DNA of 64,000 nucleotides, taken from assembly GCF_027409185.1 (NCBI RefSeq), contig NC_084472.1, positions 47,541,427-47,605,426 on the forward strand, written 5' to 3'. The notes beneath the pieces are model-generated. The model saw only the letters and a list, made by a program, of their open reading frames with translations, had not been told where the DNA came from and ran no database searches. A program made the position numbers and the translations under genes. This DNA comes from Cynocephalus volans (Eukaryota; Chordata; Mammalia; Dermoptera; Cynocephalidae). Below are positions 60,980-64,000 of the stretch, one piece after another (position 1 is the stretch's first letter; the number at the start of each line of letters is the position of its first letter).

Positions 60980-62099
60980 ACAAAAGTAGGCTCCAAGCGA
61001 ATAAAAGACCTAAATATGACAAAGCCACACTTGCAATATTTAGAAAAAAATAGAAGAATATTGTTATGGTATTAGGAAATGAAGGAATCTTTAAACAGAA
61101 AAGGACAAATCATAGGGAAAGGATAAAAATACTGACTGCTGTAAAATTTAACACTCTATATTCCAAAAATACAGTTAAAAGACAAGGAATTTACTATACA
61201 TAAGCAAAGAAGATATAATAATAAAAAGAGATTAAAATTTTCTACAAATCAAAAGACTAAATAAATTTAGACAATAGAAAAATGGGGCAAAGTTTAGGGA
61301 TCGTCATTTCATAGAAGCAGAAATAAGCAAAAGAAAATGTGTACAACTTTGCTATTTATTAGAAAATTGTAAGTTGAAAAAAAATGAGATGCCAATTCAC
61401 ATTTATCATACTGACAAATTTTAAAATCTAAGAATTCTATAAACTGCTGGTGAAAATACAAATTTCTGTGACAACTTTATAAGAAACTCTAGCTTATGTC
61501 TATAGGGATACATAACCAAGAGTTATCCCAGCAGCATTTTAATAAGAAAAATTGGAACCAACTTCAGTGTCATCAATAGGACAATTGGTAAATGAATTGT
61601 GGGAACAATATAAAATAATACTATTTGATGATAAAAATTAACAATTTAAAGCTACATTTATAAATGTGAATGAATTTCACAAATCACATTTTTTTATGAA
61701 AAGAATGTTGCAGAAAAATATGCATAGTATATTACCAAAAATACTTTGAATAGTTGATTGATAATGTACAAGGTTACTTTAAAAATTTGTGGGAAGAATA
61801 AAGATAAAAAAATAAAAGATAATTAAATTTTTCCATGAACTTTTTGAAGACCCCTCCTGTAAATTGTGGTCAAAAGAATACACACCAGCTTCAGGTTAGA
61901 AGATAGCTGGGGAGATGGGGAAAAGAAAAAAATGAAGGTACACAGAAGGAATTTCATATTTTTTTAAATTTTCTTTTTCTTTTCATAAAGGCTTGAGAAA
62001 AGTATGGTAAGACATAAAAATTTGTTAATTTGGAATCATAATAATAGAGATTAAAAATAATATTTCATAAATATATGCATGTATGCATATGAGTGTATA
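60980..62099 (+). mobile_element. Old L1ME-like ORF2 3' end and 3' UTR
   Basis: 'gcgaataaaagacctaaatatg', 'caaatcaaaagactaaataa', 'atgagatgccaattcacatttatcat', 'aactgctggtgaaaatacaaa', 'caataggacaattggtaaatgaattg', then past the MITE 'cagcttcaggttagaagatagc' and 'ggtacacagaaggaattt'. The order is that of an L1M ORF2 tail and 3' UTR. Split by a mariner-like MITE at 61767-61861. Confidence 0.75.
61767..61861. mobile_element. Mariner-like palindromic MITE, copy B
   Basis: Bounded by TA on both sides (61767-61768; 61860-61861). The right end, read inward, is CAGGAGGGGTCTTCAAAAAG followed by TTCATGGAA. The left end is the diverged counterpart CAAGGTTACTTTAAAAA. About 93 bp. It cleanly interrupts an L1ME 3' end. 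Confidence 0.82.
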
Positions 62100-62182
62100 T
62101 ACAAAGGATCTTCAAAAGGTTTGTGGAAAGATTCATATTATCCTTTAATTCTATTTTTCCAGAAAGTTTTTGAAGTACACTG
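62100..62182. mobile_element. Mariner-like palindromic MITE, copy C
   Basis: The left end TACAAAGGATCTTCAAAAGG pairs with the right end 'aaagtttttgaagtacactg'. It is followed by (TG)n and then a G10 run (62193-62202). Same family as copies A and B. A TA is seen only at the left edge. Confidence 0.75.
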
Positions 62183-62334
62183 TGTGTGTGTCGGGGGGGG
62201 GGCGCTTATATAAGGCAAAATATGTACGAGTCTATCTAGTCTGCCCTTTCATCTTGGTGTCCTTATCTGCTACCCCTCAAATTTTTGTATTACTATTAAT
62301 TATTTAAAAATTTGATTGTTTGCTCCCACTGCCC

Positions 62335-62515
62335 TAGACACTGTGCTACAATCTTTGTGTGCATTTTGTCATTTTGTCATCACAAGGGAGTTACTTCATC
62401 ATCCCTTTTGACAGAAGAGAAAACAAGGCTCAGTGAAATGATGTCACCTTCCATGATCACAGTTCTGTGACTGGACGGTTGGCAGTGGGACTCCAGAGCC
62501 TGTGTTATTAACAAG
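62335..62515 (-). mobile_element. MIR SINE (reverse)
   Basis: 'tcatcatcccttttgacagaagagaaaacaaggctcagtg' and 'ctgtgactggacggttggcagtgggactcc' are reverse MIR core, diverged. Confidence 0.6.
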
Positions 62516-64000
62516 TACACTTTGGAAAAGATTGAAACTACTTGAGTGTGCAACCAAAATGTTTATCATGTAACGTCACTTTGCTTTCTCAGTGGTGAGA
62601 GAAAGATGGAATGAATACTGTGCATGAGATGCACGGTGGGACTCTAACAGGAAAACAGACACATGCTCAAGTGTAGAGAAAAAAATGTTGAGGTAAGGCC
62701 TTAAGTCTTCTCAGGCAAGCCCATGTCTTTTTTTTCCCTGAGCTCCTTATATTCCATGAATCCTATGGATTTCCTACACTCTCATTTCTCTCATTCCAAC
62801 CCCTAACTGCCTTTCCCTCCATAAGAAGCTTTCCCTCATACATACTAAAAGCCAAGGTTTCGAGAAGGGCAAGGAAACTAGTACTGACCAAATCATGAAA
62901 TTCTGTGCCTCCTCTGAAAAAGGTTGCACTTTTAACCATTAAATTCATTAATCTGAGACATAACTCTCTCCAGAAATTAAGATAAAATATAAGCAACTAA
63001 GTACCAAGAAAACTCAGTTTCTGTTCCTGATATAAGTGAGGTTAAGTATATGAGCAATATAATTAATTTTGCTTTCTGTCTTTAGTGATCATGTTGTTTA
63101 TTTCAGTCCCAATTGACAAAAGTTTGCCTTTTGGTTTGCAGGACTATAGTAGCAATTGACATTTTGAACTGGCAACATTGGAAATGTTCAACTACTTTGA
63201 ATAGTAGACATTCAAACATCTAAAATTAACATGTTCTGAGGAATAATATCAACATACCACCTAGATTATACAAGTATCAGGTGTGAGATTAGAGAGAAGA
63301 AAGAGAAAATATTGGATCTTGAGCTCCTTCGTCATTCTCAAGAGACATGTTATGAGTCTTTTTCTCGGAGATGGAAGCTTCTCCTTTGTCTCATGTCCCA
63401 ACCAATGTCTTCCTCCAGAGGACCCCACCTCCCTGCTTTCCACACTCCCATGTACTGTTCAGCGTGGGATAGGTAGAAACTTATGGTAGTGATGGGCTTG
63501 GAAACAGGAATTTAACTAAGAAAGTACTTAATCTCAAAACACACCCAGTTCTACCCCTCCTGTTTCTTTCAGAGGCAGCCTGTCCAGAGGATACACAGAC
63601 CCTCAGCTTTACTAAGCATGGTGGACCTACTTGTGTCAGGGAGGCCTGCAACTTTCCAGTGCTATCTGTGACTATGTGGCTAAGTCTGTCCAATTCAACA
63701 AGGTACTATTAGCAGCCGGAAGCCACACTCTATAACCAGCTTTATCAGCAGTAAAGGTTGATGTTTTGGTCTCCATTTGCCAGTTGCTGGTTTTTTTTGT
63801 TGTTGTTGTTTTGTTTTTTTATTTTATTTTCCAATTGTCTCTAAACCCAAGAGGAGAAAAGGGGGATCATTTATTGGCCTCCCTAAAATCTTGACCCACA
63901 ATATCATGGGGAAGATAAATAAAAGAGGCAAAAAGAGAAAGAGGAGCAGTGTAAAAACTATAGCAGATCCTACACTCAGCTTTGAGGAAGGCTGTGGATA
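62516..64000. other. Unannotated intergenic sequence to window end
   Basis: 1.5 kb without a supported gene. Minus-strand frames at 62763-62996, 63261-63443 and 63481-63693 have no recognisable domain or splice context. A short (GTT)n/T-rich stretch lies at 63790-63830. Confidence 0.4.

Overview
This is a gene-poor stretch of mammalian nuclear DNA, built almost entirely of interspersed repeats and ancient unique sequence. I found no intact host protein-coding gene, rRNA, functional tRNA, CRISPR array or CpG island. The open frames that carry recognisable protein motifs all belong to decayed retroelements: LINE-1 ORF1/ORF2 and an ERVL-type provirus. The best lineage clue is a set of four tRNA-Ile-derived SINEs (19.9, 29.7, 48.9 and 54.5 kb) that look like the CYN family of colugos. 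A second clue is a young L1 3' end with a characteristic (CA)n / poly-G / G-rich 3' UTR, present at 4.0 kb (+) and 27.2 kb (-). I infer a colugo (Dermoptera, e.g. Galeopterus) genome. That call rests on recalled family features, not on a database search.

Layout. 0-4.3 kb: an old L1 ORF2/3' UTR (+), then a younger L1 with a 5' inversion. 4.3-21.2 kb: mostly unrecognised sequence carrying a MaLR solo LTR (5.4 kb), an unidentified LTR-like block with an internal direct duplication (10.2-11.2 kb), hAT-type MER elements, an L1 tail with a long (GAAA)n tract, MIRs, one CYN SINE and an MLT1 LTR. 21.7-26.0 kb: an L1 with a textbook 5' inversion, an L1M 3' UTR and a hAT remnant. 26.4-39.5 kb: one ancient, near-full-length antisense L1 (about 6.2 kb of L1) split by four later insertions: a young L1 tail with a 15-bp target-site duplication (TSD), an MLT2-like ERVL LTR that itself contains a CYN SINE, a 5.2-kb ERVL-like provirus on the minus strand, and a related solo LTR. 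39.5-51.6 kb: mainly unrecognised sequence, with a processed 3'-UTR retrocopy (41.4 kb), MIRs and a tail-less CYN dimer (48.9 kb). 51.6-64 kb: three short mariner-like palindromic elements, a 274-bp-arm near-perfect inverted repeat (51.94-52.52 kb), old L1, MLT1, L2 and MIR copies, and unique sequence.

The elements form no pathway. The information here is the order of insertion. The most unusual objects are the 585-bp hairpin locus, where the second arm is itself a TSD-flanked, A-tailed insertion copied from sequence 40 bp away; the SINE with a TSD but no tail; the provirus whose integrase reading frame runs straight into its LTR; and the 3'-UTR retrocopy of an unidentified gene.
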